From Chlorobiota bacterium (GTDB taxonomy: Bacteria > Bacteroidota > Ignavibacteria > OLB7), in contig JADJXR010000001.1 in NCBI GenBank assembly GCA_016710285.1, forward strand, positions 3,846,501 through 3,910,500: 64,000 nt of DNA, in the 5' to 3' direction. The notes beneath the pieces are model-generated. The model searched no databases, was not told the DNA's origin, and saw nothing but the letters and a program-made list of their open reading frames with translations. Shown here one piece after another: positions 27,740 to 36,662 of this stretch (position 1 is its first letter; each line of letters opens with the position of its first letter). Made by a program: the position numbers and the translations under genes.

Positions 27740-29332
27740 TTATCGCGTAAACAACTGGTCAATCTGTTGGCGCAACCGATAGCCCTGTTCGCGGCTGAAC
27801 TTCAGCAATGCGAACGGGGCTTGTTCTTTCAGCATCGTGCCGCCGATTTCCAGATACTGCTTGGCCAGTTCATTTCGCGTCAGCAGGATGATCTGCTGGC
27901 TGTTGAAGTCTGCATCGCTGCCCTGCCGTTCTTCCCAATCCACGCCGTGCAGAAACACAACGGCATTGCGGCGGAACGTGCTGGGAACCGCAACCCGCAA
28001 GCGTGGCCGATAGACCTGCACAACCCGCCCAACAAGAAGCATCTGGGCCGCAGGATCAATCACCACCAGTGCGGAATCTTCCCTTCCCCACGTGGCCCGA
28101 TCAATCAACTCCAATCCATCCCCAACAAACTTGTCGTTGGCACGCACCCGCGAAAGCGTTGGCAGCAGCACCGAGAATCCCCGGCCAACAACCGATTCGG
28201 CCCGCTGCTCGGCTGTGCGATTCTGCGGCGCAATCGCAGTGAAATACGGGGGGAGCCGATACGGAAGCAGGAAAAATATGGCAAGGTTTGCGGCCACCAT
28301 CCCCCCAACCACGCCGATTCTGCGCCAGCGGCTTTGCTCGTTTACGGCCAGCCATGCAACCGCCATGGAGCAAGCGGGAAGAATCAACAAGCCGTAGCCT
28401 TTTGCATAAATCACCAACGCAAAAAAGAGCACGATTGGAAGAACCCAACACCACAGCAACGCCCGCCGGAAGGTGAAATGGCGGAACCGGAAGTGAGCAA
28501 AAGATTTCCAACGGAACGCCAGGTACATCCAAGCGATATTCACCCCCCAAAACCCAGCGATTGTGAACCCCGCCAAATTTCCAAGAAAGGTCCCGGCACT
28601 GGTGGGTGAAAGATTTGTGGCCGCATGGAGGTAACTCCACACTCCCCCTTCCTCCGCAACGACCCACGGCAGCCAGCAGGCAACGCCCGCCAATATCCCC
28701 GCCAGCAAACTGGCAAGGGCTTGGCGGCGAAAACCACCAGCGCGCCACTGATGGAACAACACGCAGGCAAGCGCCGGGGCAAGCAGAATCACCGACGTTC
28801 CCCTGAATCCGATGGATACCCCCACGGCAATCCCAAACCAAAGCCATGCCGCGCGCCCCCTTCCGGCACGAAGCCCCAGCAGGATCAGCAAGGATGAGCA
28901 GAGCGCGTCGAAGGCGTAGTTTTCGGCGGTGATGCCGTAGAGAAAAAAGAGAGGATTGCAGGCAAGAAGCAACGCGGTGGCGCGGGCAACGGGCTGGTTG
29001 AACAACTCCATTGCCAACCGATAGCTGGCCCAAACGGCCGCCACCGACAGCAGCGTCACAACAAGAAGAAGACTGTGGTGTTGATTGCCAAGCAGCCATC
29101 CGGCAGCGCGGCAAAGCAGGATAAATACCGGATAGCCAGGAGCGTGGGGGCGTTCGTTGGCGATGGAGAAATCGCCGATGCCAAGCCAATAATTGCCCGA
29201 ATCAAGCCCGCTGATGAACGATTCCCAGCAGAGCCATCGGGAAACAGCGGTGGCGACTAACAGCAGCGGCAGGAAATAGGAGCGGGCAGGGGGTGATAAG
29301 GAGGCAGAGGCCGCCATGGAAGTGTTCGGCAT
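27740..29332 (-). CDS. GT-C fold membrane glycosyltransferase-like protein (ArnT/PMT or DUF2723-like)
   Basis: Inner-membrane protein of 530 residues with about ten hydrophobic helices in its first 380 residues and a soluble C-terminal domain. The first loop after helix 1 contains SGLDSGNYWLGIGDFSIANERPHAPGYPVF: the acidic residue and HAPGYP motif are typical of GT-C enzymes that use polyprenyl-phosphate sugars. The exact transferase is unknown. It lies 97 bases downstream of a probable anti-sigma gene and may be the regulated target of that sigma pair. An alternative start is Met6 at 29317. Confidence 0.75.
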   Translation of the reverse strand: MPNTSMAASASLSPPARSYFLPLLLVATAVSRWLCWESFISGLDSGNYWLGIGDFSIANERPHAPGYPVFILLCRAAGWLLGNQHHSLLLVVTLLSVAAVWASYRLAMELFNQPVARATALLLACNPLFFLYGITAENYAFDALCSSLLILLGLRAGRGRAAWLWFGIAVGVSIGFRGTSVILLAPALACVLFHQWRAGGFRRQALASLLAGILAGVACWLPWVVAEEGGVWSYLHAATNLSPTSAGTFLGNLAGFTIAGFWGVNIAWMYLAFRWKSFAHFRFRHFTFRRALLWCWVLPIVLFFALVIYAKGYGLLILPACSMAVAWLAVNEQSRWRRIGVVGGMVAANLAIFFLLPYRLPPYFTAIAPQNRTAEQRAESVVGRGFSVLLPTLSRVRANDKFVGDGLELIDRATWGREDSALVVIDPAAQMLLVGRVVQVYRPRLRVAVPSTFRRNAVVFLHGVDWEERQGSDADFNSQQIILLTRNELAKQYLEIGGTMLKEQAPFALLKFSREQGYRLRQQIDQLFTR

Positions 29333-29429
29333 GGGTTGATCCCACTAATCAAGATTCCAACTCAAGATTCCCACAAGGTGAGGGCGTTGCTCCATCATGG
29401 GAGAATGGAGCAACGGTCTTCCCTTTTTG

Positions 29430-29888
29430 CTACCGCACTCTTCCCGGCCCAGTGGTTGGCTGGTGCCGTGGCGCGGGCGGCGGAACGGTGAAGGTGTCGG
29501 TTGGATAGCCAAGATTATCGGGAGGATTCGGGATTTGCAGGGCGGGGACCTCCATTGGGGAATGGGTGTCGGTTGGAAGCGTGGACCTGCTGCTGCGTGC
29601 TGTTTTTTTTGCGGCCCGCTCAACCGTTGCCTTCCCCTTCACCGGCGCGACGGCATCATTATCGCTTGGGCTGAAGTAAAAGAAGCAGAGGAGAATGGCC
29701 GCCAGCACAGCCACCATTCCTGAAGCGGCTTTCCAAGAAACGCCGATTCCCTTCGGCTTGCTCCTGCCGCTCTCCACCGCATGGGCAATGCGCCCTTCCA
29801 AGCCTGATGGCGGCATCACCGGGGATAGGTCTTTCAGCAGGCGGTTGTATTGGCCCCAGCCGTTTGGTGCATCTGGTAGAGTATTCAT
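29430..29888 (-). CDS. Probable membrane anti-sigma factor
   Basis: Small single-helix protein encoded directly after an ECF sigma gene. Starting at 29888 (MNTLPDAPNG), it has a short cytoplasmic N-terminal region (LEGRIAHAVESG near residue 31-42), one hydrophobic helix (about 56-72, MVAVLAAILLCFFYF), and a low-complexity Pro/Thr/Lys-rich extracytoplasmic tail. It lacks a recognisable zinc-binding HxxxCxxC motif. Role inferred from position and topology, not from homology; a plain membrane protein is the alternative. Confidence 0.6.
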   Translation of the reverse strand: MNTLPDAPNGWGQYNRLLKDLSPVMPPSGLEGRIAHAVESGRSKPKGIGVSWKAASGMVAVLAAILLCFFYFSPSDNDAVAPVKGKATVERAAKKTARSSRSTLPTDTHSPMEVPALQIPNPPDNLGYPTDTFTVPPPAPRHQPTTGPGRVR

Positions 29889-29960
29889 GATAAAGTATTC
29901 AATAGTTCGATGTCTGCTGTTGCCCCGCGACGCGTTGGTGCGGCTGTGGGGCAAGCAGGG

Positions 29961-30584
29961 TTAGTCTTCTTGGTAGCCAAGCTCAATCATCGCTTTGCGG
30001 AATGCCTCGCGCGCGTCGAACACCCGCTTGCGGATTGCTCCGGGCTTCAGGTTCCACCCAAGGACTTCGGCAATTTCTTCGTTCTCCAGCCCTTCAACAT
30101 CACGCAGCACCACGATTTCCCGTTGGTTTGGGGTGATGCGCGCCAGGGCTTTATCCACCATCGCCCGCAAGATCGTTCCGTCGGTGGCGGCTTCGGGATC
30201 GGTGAAGGTTCGCTGCGGGGCAGCAAAGTCGTCCAAATCGCGGTCGCCATCCCATCGGGTTATGGAGCGGACAATGGAGCGAACGTTGCGGCGGCGAAGT
30301 TCGCTTAAGGCCTTGCGGCGGCCAATGGTAAACAGCCATGTGGAGAAACGGAACGTTGGCTGGTAGCTTTGCCGGCGTTCGTACAGCGACATCCATGTTT
30401 CCTGGACAACATCCTGGGTTCCTTCAACATCCCCCAAAATCCTGTACAAAAAATTGAACAGGCGGTTGTTGTACAGTTCCACAAGTTTGGCCACCGCTTT
30501 GGTGTCCCCCTGCTGCACGCGCAGCATCAGGGCGTTCCCCACATCGGTTGTTTCTTCGGTTGCTGTGTTCGTCTCCGGCATCAT
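29961..30584 (-). CDS. ECF-family RNA polymerase sigma factor
   Basis: Sigma-70 family protein with region 2 (LVELYNNRLFNFLYRILGDVEGTQDVVQETWMSLYER, about residues 36-70) and region 4 helix-turn-helix (ITPNQREIVVLRDVEGLENEEIAEVLGWN, about 148-176). I start it at 30584 (MMPETNT); the open frame extends to 30722 with Gln/Arg-rich sequence that looks non-native. The anti-sigma candidate follows 72 bases later, then the GT-C protein, giving a sigma/anti-sigma/target layout. The alternative start at 30614 cannot be excluded. Confidence 0.88.
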   Translation of the reverse strand: MMPETNTATEETTDVGNALMLRVQQGDTKAVAKLVELYNNRLFNFLYRILGDVEGTQDVVQETWMSLYERRQSYQPTFRFSTWLFTIGRRKALSELRRRNVRSIVRSITRWDGDRDLDDFAAPQRTFTDPEAATDGTILRAMVDKALARITPNQREIVVLRDVEGLENEEIAEVLGWNLKPGAIRKRVFDAREAFRKAMIELGYQED

Positions 30585-31251
30585 GGCCGGTGAAGATACG
30601 ACAGAGCGATCCATCTTTTGCCGTTGCTGCCGATGTTGCCCCCTGCCCACACGCAAGCCTTGCCCCTCGGCTTCAGCGGCTGGGATTGATTGGTCACCAA
30701 ACAGGCCAAGCGCAGCGGTCATGGCGTTACAGGGTTCTTGAACAAGATCGAACGGCCAGTGAATTCAGCCGAAGACACTCGCAAGCCAATCTGGCGTTAC
30801 GCAGTTCAGCAAGGGTTGCGGTGGTTGTGCGGATTGGTGGGGAAATGGCAAAATCGCCAACGGCAACAAGGCAGCTTCCAACGGAAGGAAGCCACCGGCG
30901 GAATGGTTGCAATGCTTAGGACGCGCGACGGCGGCTTAGCTGGTGACAGCCAGCAGCACCGCAGCAACGATCGTGCCCCACATCAGGGCGTAGGAGAAAC
31001 GACGTGCAAATTGGAGAGAGTACATTCGGGACTCCGAAGGTTCGTTGGCCAACAGGAGGAACGCCAACGATTGCAAGGGAAACGTGAGTTGGAAAGCATT
31101 GGCCACCCCCCCCGAAAACCGAAGCACAGCCGCTGCTTGTTTGAAAAGGTTGGCAAATATACAGCGATTCCTGTGCAATCCACCACCGCTGGTGAAAAAT
31201 CACGAAACTGTAATCTTTCGATGAGTTCATTTAAAGTTCGCACCTCAAGCA
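30585..31251. other. 667-base region without a firm gene
   Basis: Lies between hprK (whose stop is at 31252) and the sigma gene, both on the minus strand. It holds a TATATTTG element on the minus strand (31155-31162) and one candidate small gene (30936-31025). Open frames on the plus strand here have no family features, and I see no RNA gene. Confidence 0.5.
30936..31025 (-). CDS. Candidate 29-residue membrane peptide
   Basis: Possible small protein MYSLQFARRFSYALMWG... with a basic N-terminus and one helix of about 14 hydrophobic residues ending at the stop. A GGAG sequence lies 6 bases before the ATG, and a TATATTTG promoter-like element lies about 130 bases upstream on the same strand. 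It precedes the sigma gene by 350 bases. Short enough to be chance. Confidence 0.25.
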   Translation of the reverse strand: MYSLQFARRFSYALMWGTIVAAVLLAVTS

Positions 31252-32277
31252 TCACTCGAAATCATGCTCGAAATATGGTATGGAACGGTCGCCAGGCTTC
31301 CCTTTTCCCGATGACTTCTGCGCGATTGTTTCCTGCAATTTTTCGGCAAACACCTTCGCCGGATTGTAGCCATAATGCTTCAACAGGTAGTTCAGCGCAA
31401 TGACTTCGGCAATGACGGTGATGTTCTTGCCGGAAAAAATTGGCAAGCGAACCAACGGAAGTTCGATCTCCAACAACGTGGTGGTGTCGTCATCAAGGCC
31501 GGTGCGGGTGTATTCGGTTGCGGGATCCCATTCCTCCAACTTCACAATCAGCTCCACCCGTTTTTGGAAGCGGATGGCGCGGATCCCGAACATCTGGCGA
31601 ATATCAATCAGCCCCAGCCCGCGAACCTCCATGAAATGCTGGGTCAGCGCGGTTCCAGCCCCCATCAGAATTCCCTCCCCTTTTCGCGTCACCATCACAA
31701 CATCGTCGGCAACAAGGCGGTGGCCCCGTTCCACAAGGTCCAGGGCTATCTCGCTTTTCCCGATTCCTGAGCGGCCAACGAACAGGATGCCAACGCCATA
31801 CACATCAACAAACGCGCCGTGGATTGGGGCGTACGCGCTGAACTGGTCATCAAGGAAATCGCCCAGGAAATAGACCGCTTTGGTGGTGTCGTGGCGGGTG
31901 CTGAACAGCGCGATCCCACGCTGGGTGGCGATCTGCACCAGTTCTGGTTCCAGGCTGTTCCCCGAGGTGAGAATCAAGCAGGGGACATCGAACTCCAAAA
32001 CGGTTCGGAAGGCTTCGATCCTCCGTTCCAGCGGCAGGCTTTTCAGGTAGTAGAACTCGGTGTTGCCAATCACCTGGACCCGGTGGTAGCTGAACAGCCG
32101 GGTGTAGCCGGTCAGTGCCAACTGCGGGCGGTGGAGGTTCTTGTCGGTGATAAGTTTTTCCCGACCGACCCCCTCGTTCAACGGAACAAGCGCGAACCGC
32201 TCGCGGCATTCGTCGGCAAGGAATCCCACGCTGATGCTCCCCTTTCGGATCTCCTGGATGCTCTCAAAAACTGACAT
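31252..32277 (-). CDS. hprK: HPr kinase/phosphorylase
   Basis: Serine kinase/phosphorylase acting on HPr-type proteins. The C-terminal catalytic domain has Walker A GRSGIGKSE (about residues 158-166), the VADD segment, and the family signature EVRGLGLIDIRQMFG (about 207-221). The N-terminal domain has the usual LTGY/PCLILTSG pattern. The start at 32277 (MSVFESIQ) gives 341 residues; the frame runs on upstream into non-homologous Lys-rich sequence. It follows hpf with a terminator between, an arrangement reminiscent of the hpf-ptsN-hprK neighbourhood of proteobacteria. Confidence 0.93.
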   Translation of the reverse strand: MSVFESIQEIRKGSISVGFLADECRERFALVPLNEGVGREKLITDKNLHRPQLALTGYTRLFSYHRVQVIGNTEFYYLKSLPLERRIEAFRTVLEFDVPCLILTSGNSLEPELVQIATQRGIALFSTRHDTTKAVYFLGDFLDDQFSAYAPIHGAFVDVYGVGILFVGRSGIGKSEIALDLVERGHRLVADDVVMVTRKGEGILMGAGTALTQHFMEVRGLGLIDIRQMFGIRAIRFQKRVELIVKLEEWDPATEYTRTGLDDDTTTLLEIELPLVRLPIFSGKNITVIAEVIALNYLLKHYGYNPAKVFAEKLQETIAQKSSGKGKPGDRSIPYFEHDFE

Positions 32278-32394
32278 AGGCTGCTGGTTTGTGAAGTGGG
32301 CGGAACCGATTCCGGCGCAAGTTATCGAAGCCGGCAGGAACAGGGATAGGAAGATGACATAGATGGCGACTCTTTTGCGGGATATATAAATACA

Positions 32395-32421
32395 CGGAGG
32401 GTTGCGCGTTGCAACCCTCCG
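32395..32421 (-). terminator. Terminator between hpf and hprK
   Basis: Perfect 11-bp stem (CGGAGGGTTGC with its complement) and a 5-base loop. On the minus strand it is followed by a T/A-rich run (TGTATTTATATAT). It lies 37 bases after the hpf stop and 118 bases before hprK, so hprK expression may depend on readthrough or its own promoter. Confidence 0.7.
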
Positions 32422-32458
32422 TTCGTTGATGCTCTTCTTTTTTTTCGCCAGCCAATGG

Positions 32459-32797
32459 TTAATAGATGGTTCCGGTCTGCGGCTCCGTTTTTTGATGGTG
32501 GCGGTTTTCGTGGCGTTTTTGCTTGTATTTGACCAGCATCCGCTCAAGTTTATCCACGCAGCCCACAATGGATTTTTTGAACTCGTCGGTGCGTTCTTTG
32601 GCGACAAGACGGTCTTTATTCACAAACAGGCTGATCTCAGCGGTTTTGTCCACCCCCATCTTGGTCTCATCTTCCAGAACGATGTCAGCCCCCAAAATTC
32701 CATCATAGACGTGCCGAAGGCTGTGGACAGCGTCGGCGGCAAACTGCTGCAGATCGGGGCGCGCTTTGAAGTGGCGCGCTGTGAGCTTGATGTTCAT
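32459..32797 (-). CDS. hpf: Ribosome hibernation-promoting factor (HPF/RaiA, short form)
   Basis: Binds the 30S decoding centre and inactivates ribosomes in stationary phase. 112 residues with the S30AE fold: MNIKLTARHFKARPDLQQFA at the N-terminus, AEISLFVNKDRLVAKE near 52-68, and the DKLERMLVKYKQKRHENRH basic C-terminal helix. The C-terminal dimerisation domain of long HPF is missing, so it is the short type. A good Shine-Dalgarno AGGAG lies 8 bases before the ATG, unusual for this lineage. Confidence 0.92.
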   Translation of the reverse strand: MNIKLTARHFKARPDLQQFAADAVHSLRHVYDGILGADIVLEDETKMGVDKTAEISLFVNKDRLVAKERTDEFKKSIVGCVDKLERMLVKYKQKRHENRHHQKTEPQTGTIY

Positions 32798-32843
32798 AAC
32801 GTCTGCTCCTATCTCTATTTATGGTGATCGAACCCAGCCCCCG

Positions 32844-33737
32844 CTATCGTTTCCGCAGGAACTGGAAGTTAAGCCCTATGGTGATCGAGAAGCCCCCCAT
32901 CTGAAGCGTTGTGCTTCGTTCGGGCAGCGTTGCGACCCCGCGCGAGCTGGTAAGAATCGCTTGAAAGACATCGTGGCGCACGGGCATCATGCTGAACGCC
33001 GCCTCGATACAAACCCCACGGATTGGACGTTGGACCGAGCGGTCGAACCGCAAGTCCAGCCCCGCATACAGTTTCCCCCCCACCGCCACCCCCCAACTAT
33101 CGGCGTTGATACTTGGCCGATAATATTCAGCAGCTTGCGTCTGCTGGCGGGCAGTGGTGTTCCACATCACTGAGGAGACCACCGGGCCAGCAACTGCGCC
33201 AACGTAGCTGGTAAACTGCGAACGAATCGGCGCATACTCCACCCCCACAAACAACGGCAATGTTTTCACAGAAAAATCTTCCACCACCGAGGCCACCACA
33301 CTTCCTTGCATTGCCGAGTCGGTCCCTTTGGGGCTTTGCGTCACGTCGTACAAATCAACTGTGCTTGCTCCAAAATAAGTTCCGTAGCCAACCACGCGAA
33401 GGTCTTCGGTCAGGCCCACCCGCAACGATAGCGTTGGCGCAGGGATTGCCGAAAAACCGGTAATGGAGCCGCCAAGTTTTCGGTACTCATCGAACAACGT
33501 ACCCCCCCCTGGAGCTGTGAAAATTTCCAGTCCAGCGGTGAAAACATCCAGAAGTTGAGCGCGTGGCGCGTGGTGGAGGCTGTCGTTATCAGTGAGTATT
33601 GTGACGCGAGTCCCATCTTGCTCCTGAGCCAGTGCTGTTGGTGCTGCCGAAAAATACAGTCCGGCAATACAAAAGGCAACGCATTGGACGCACAGAACAA
33701 AATTTTTATTGCTTCTAAACGGGGAGCGGCGTGGCAT
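32844..33737 (-). CDS. Probable outer-membrane beta-barrel protein
   Basis: Unrecognised exported 297-residue protein. A signal peptide spans about residues 1-37 (hydrophobic CVAFCIAGLYFSA, cleavage near ALA-Q). The rest is strand-rich with periodic Gly/Tyr, including VGVEYAPIRSQFTSYVGAVAGPV and a final ITIGLNFQFLRKR, consistent with a small barrel. Its start overlaps the xerC stop by one base, so it is translationally coupled to xerC. Nothing suggests a ligand. Confidence 0.65.
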   Translation of the reverse strand: MPRRSPFRSNKNFVLCVQCVAFCIAGLYFSAAPTALAQEQDGTRVTILTDNDSLHHAPRAQLLDVFTAGLEIFTAPGGGTLFDEYRKLGGSITGFSAIPAPTLSLRVGLTEDLRVVGYGTYFGASTVDLYDVTQSPKGTDSAMQGSVVASVVEDFSVKTLPLFVGVEYAPIRSQFTSYVGAVAGPVVSSVMWNTTARQQTQAAEYYRPSINADSWGVAVGGKLYAGLDLRFDRSVQRPIRGVCIEAAFSMMPVRHDVFQAILTSSRGVATLPERSTTLQMGGFSITIGLNFQFLRKR

Positions 33738-34693
33738 TACGGTTCCTGTTGGTTCGGCGGCGGGCCATCGTTTCCGTCGTCGGTGGCGCGTGGGTGGGCA
33801 AGGTTGTAGGCGTTCTTCAGCCGCTCGATGGTGACGTGGGTATAGATTTGGGTGCTGCTTAACGAGGAATGCCCCAGCAATTCCCCCACCTCGCGGATTC
33901 CCGCGCCAGCATCCAGCAGATGCGTGGCGAAGGTGTGGCGCAGCACGTGCGGGCTTTTTTTCTTCTGCTCGGTAACTCCCTTCATGTAGCGGCGCACCAC
34001 ACGGTAGATTCCCCCTCCATCGAATGGGTTGCCGCGATTGGTCAGGAACAGCGCGTCGGGGGATTCGGCGGTTGCCAGTTCGGACCGCACGCCCAAGTAT
34101 TCCCGCAGCACCTGGGTAGCGCGACCGCCAAAGGGGACGATCCGTTCCTTCCCCCCCTTCCCCAAAACTTTCACGGTGTTGTTTGCGTGGTCAACGTCGC
34201 GCAGGCGGATGCCGCAAAGCTCGGCACGGCGAAGCCCAGTAGAGTAGAACATCTCAAGAATAGCGGCATCCCGTTTCCCGCTGGGGGTTGTGGTGTCGGG
34301 GGATTCCATCAGGTGCTCCGCCTCGTTGGAGCTAAGGACGGTAGGGAGTCGTTTTTCGGGGCGCGGAGCAACCACCAGTGCGGTGGGATTTGCTTCGATC
34401 AACTCCATCTGGCGGCAGAATTTTGTGAACGATTTCAGCGCGGCAAGCCTTCTGCCAATTGTCCGGCGAGACTGGCCGGCTTTGTGCAGTGCTGCAATGA
34501 AACCGCGAACCTCACGCTGGGTTACATCCCCCAGCATTGGGATGTCAACGCCCAGCACGTTCCGAAGATGCTCGGCAAACCGCTCAAGGTCGCTCTGATA
34601 TGCCTCGATCGTTTTGGGCGAGTACCGCTGCTGAAGCTCTAGATACTCCAAGAACTGGCGCACGGCCTGGTGGAATGGTATGGGCTGCGGCAT
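33737..34693 (-). CDS. xerC: Tyrosine recombinase XerC/XerD
   Basis: Chromosome-dimer-resolving recombinase. N-terminal SAM-like core-binding domain (residues 8-95, QRYSPKTIEAYQSDLERF) and C-terminal catalytic domain. The catalytic residues are visible: Arg in STGLRRAEL (about 153), Lys in GKGGKERIVP (about 177), HxxR in HVLRHTFATHLL (about 250), His in LLGHSSLSSTQ (about 273) and the Tyr nucleophile in QIYTHV (about 282). XerC versus XerD cannot be told without a tree. The AT-rich restriction locus begins 194 bases upstream, divergently. Confidence 0.93.
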   Translation of the reverse strand: MPQPIPFHQAVRQFLEYLELQQRYSPKTIEAYQSDLERFAEHLRNVLGVDIPMLGDVTQREVRGFIAALHKAGQSRRTIGRRLAALKSFTKFCRQMELIEANPTALVVAPRPEKRLPTVLSSNEAEHLMESPDTTTPSGKRDAAILEMFYSTGLRRAELCGIRLRDVDHANNTVKVLGKGGKERIVPFGGRATQVLREYLGVRSELATAESPDALFLTNRGNPFDGGGIYRVVRRYMKGVTEQKKKSPHVLRHTFATHLLDAGAGIREVGELLGHSSLSSTQIYTHVTIERLKNAYNLAHPRATDDGNDGPPPNQQEP

Positions 34694-34887
34694 GGGCTGC
34701 GAATGGGATCGGTTGCGTTAAGTATGTTCGGATGGGCAATCTACTACAAGCCCCCCCACGCCCGATCATCCCATGAAGGGAATTTGCTTGTTAGTGTTAC
34801 CATGCTTTGGGGTCAGGGCTGTTGGGCAGTAGATTTGCCGGTTCATTGGGATAACGTCATTCTTCTTGTCTTGCTCAAGGGCTTACC

Positions 34888-36041
34888 ATGGCATACCCAT
34901 CCATTGATGCGCTTCAGAAAATTTTGGCACAGGAGGTGTTCGGCTATGCTGCCGACAGGAAGAAGGCAGCAGGCAGGGCTTTAGGGACATTTGTTGAAAT
35001 CATCACATTGTACGCCCTTGATTCTTGGGGTTATAAAAACTCCATTGCTCTTGAACGATCTATTCCTGAGTATGCGAACCCATTGCTGACCCACAAAGTT
35101 GAATTTTCATTGCATCCAATACTGAACAGCACAACTGTTGAGTTACAGGATATTCAACTGCCAATTACTGCCGCTAAAATTACAGGCACGCGGCCCAATA
35201 GCAGCAATACATCGGTCGTTCGGAATCTTTCATCGCAGCTACTATCAAGAGATAGCCTTTTGAGGAATGCTTGCATTGTTGGCGAAACAGCTACTGGCTT
35301 TCAAGTTGCAAGCCTACGTTCTTACCATGATGCTGCAACGCCAACCGTTGCACAGGTGGAACTGACTGATCTATATCGCCACCCCTTTGCGATTGTAGAA
35401 TGCAAAAGGGTGGGTGTGGAAGAAGGGGCGCGAAAGGCCCGCAGTCTATTGAAAAAGCAAAGCAAGGAGCATATGTAGCCCGAAGCGTGTCGTCGCTACA
35501 GAAAATTCGGCTTCGCAATGGTGAGATAGGCGGTATTCTTCACCATGAAGATAATTCCATTACCTGCCAACCCTATGGCGTTTTATTACAGCAGGTTCTT
35601 GCATCGAATCTGCGTTCATTGCTTGAGGGATTTATTCTGACAATTGGCGTTGTTAGCAATCATGGGAATTGGTTCACGGCACAAAATCAGAACAAAGAAA
35701 TGAAAGTGTTATCCCAATCATACGATTGGCTTTTATTTCTAACGGATAGCGCGCTTGCTCAATTCATCAGTGATGCTTTGCTTGAACCAAATGCGGATAT
35801 GAAACACGTTCAAGAGGTTTTTCTTCGTAGCTATAGCGGGCAACGCCGGAAGAATTCCTTCACGAAAGTGCAAATTGATCTTGAAGCCGACAGAAAATTG
35901 CGTGCATATTTCCATGCTAACCGTTCCGATATTGACAGATGGTTTAGCTTGATAGCCCCGCACAACTCCACCATCAGTGAACTACGTGCCGAGCTTGATG
36001 CACTCTCACAAAAAAACTGGAAGACGATCTTGAACCTATGA
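34888..36041 (+). pseudogene. Restriction endonuclease, split by a single-base frameshift
   Basis: Nuclease gene of a second AT-rich R-M locus, in two overlapping frames. The first frame (from 34888) reaches FAIVECKRVGVEEG, an E-C-K catalytic motif of PD-(D/E)XK nucleases, then ends at 35478. The second frame continues with KGPQSIEKAKQGAYVARSVSSLQKIR to 36041. Adding one G to the GG at 35436-35437 joins them into about 384 residues. The stop overlaps the methyltransferase start (ATGA at 36038). As sequenced it would make no active nuclease. Recognition site unknown. Confidence 0.8.
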
Positions 36042-36637
36042 GTGCTGGACGTACCGTTAATTCATTAAGCCAACATTGGGGAACTCCTCAAAAATACGTT
36101 GATGTAATCCGGCGTTTTTTTGAGGGGGTTATTGATCTTGACCCATGCTCTAATCAATACTCCATAATTAAAGCAACTGTGGAATATCACCTTCCCATTC
36201 ACGATGGATTGCGTGAGTCGTGGAATTATCCAAGGATTTTTGTAAACCCTCCGTATGGTGCCGATCGCGGGCGTGGTACAACCATCAAGCACTGGCTTTA
36301 TCGTTGTGCCGATGCTCATCGGCGATATTCATCGGAGGTGATTGCGCTGGTTCCCGTTGCCACCAATACTCGGCACTGGAAACAGTATGTCTGGGGTCAT
36401 GCTACGGCTATTGCGTTCCTGTACGACACCCGCTTGCGATTTCTTGTCAATGGCAAAGATGAAGGCAAAGGTGCACCAATGTCGTGCGCCATTGTGTATT
36501 GGGGAAATAAGTATCATAAATTCCATGAATTATTTATTCCCTACGGTGCTGTTGTGGATATTCGCAACCTGAAAGAACAACCTATTGGCATATTAAAAGA
36601 AATTCCGCAACCTTCGTTGCTTGAACAATTATCGTAA
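36038..36637 (+). CDS. Phage Dam-type DNA N6-adenine methyltransferase
   Basis: 199-residue methyltransferase of the phage-type Dam family (DNA N-6-adenine methyltransferase). It shows the N-terminal WGTPQKYVDVI, DLDPCSN, the catalytic NPPYGADRGRG near residue 69 and VIALVPVATNTRHW. AT-rich like the nuclease before it, with which it overlaps by 4 bases (ATGA). Such enzymes are common in phages and also serve as R-M partners. With the nuclease frame broken it would act as an orphan methyltransferase. rimO begins 26 bases later. Confidence 0.88.
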   Translation: MSAGRTVNSLSQHWGTPQKYVDVIRRFFEGVIDLDPCSNQYSIIKATVEYHLPIHDGLRESWNYPRIFVNPPYGADRGRGTTIKHWLYRCADAHRRYSSEVIALVPVATNTRHWKQYVWGHATAIAFLYDTRLRFLVNGKDEGKGAPMSCAIVYWGNKYHKFHELFIPYGAVVDIRNLKEQPIGILKEIPQPSLLEQLS

Positions 36638-36662
36638 CCCATACACTGGCCGCAGATTCCTT

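Noticed and set aside
30690..31403. Plus-strand 237-codon frame in the hprK-sigma gap
   Set aside because: Overlaps the hprK 3' end, has no domain or signal, and lacks a promoter or ribosome-binding site on that strand.
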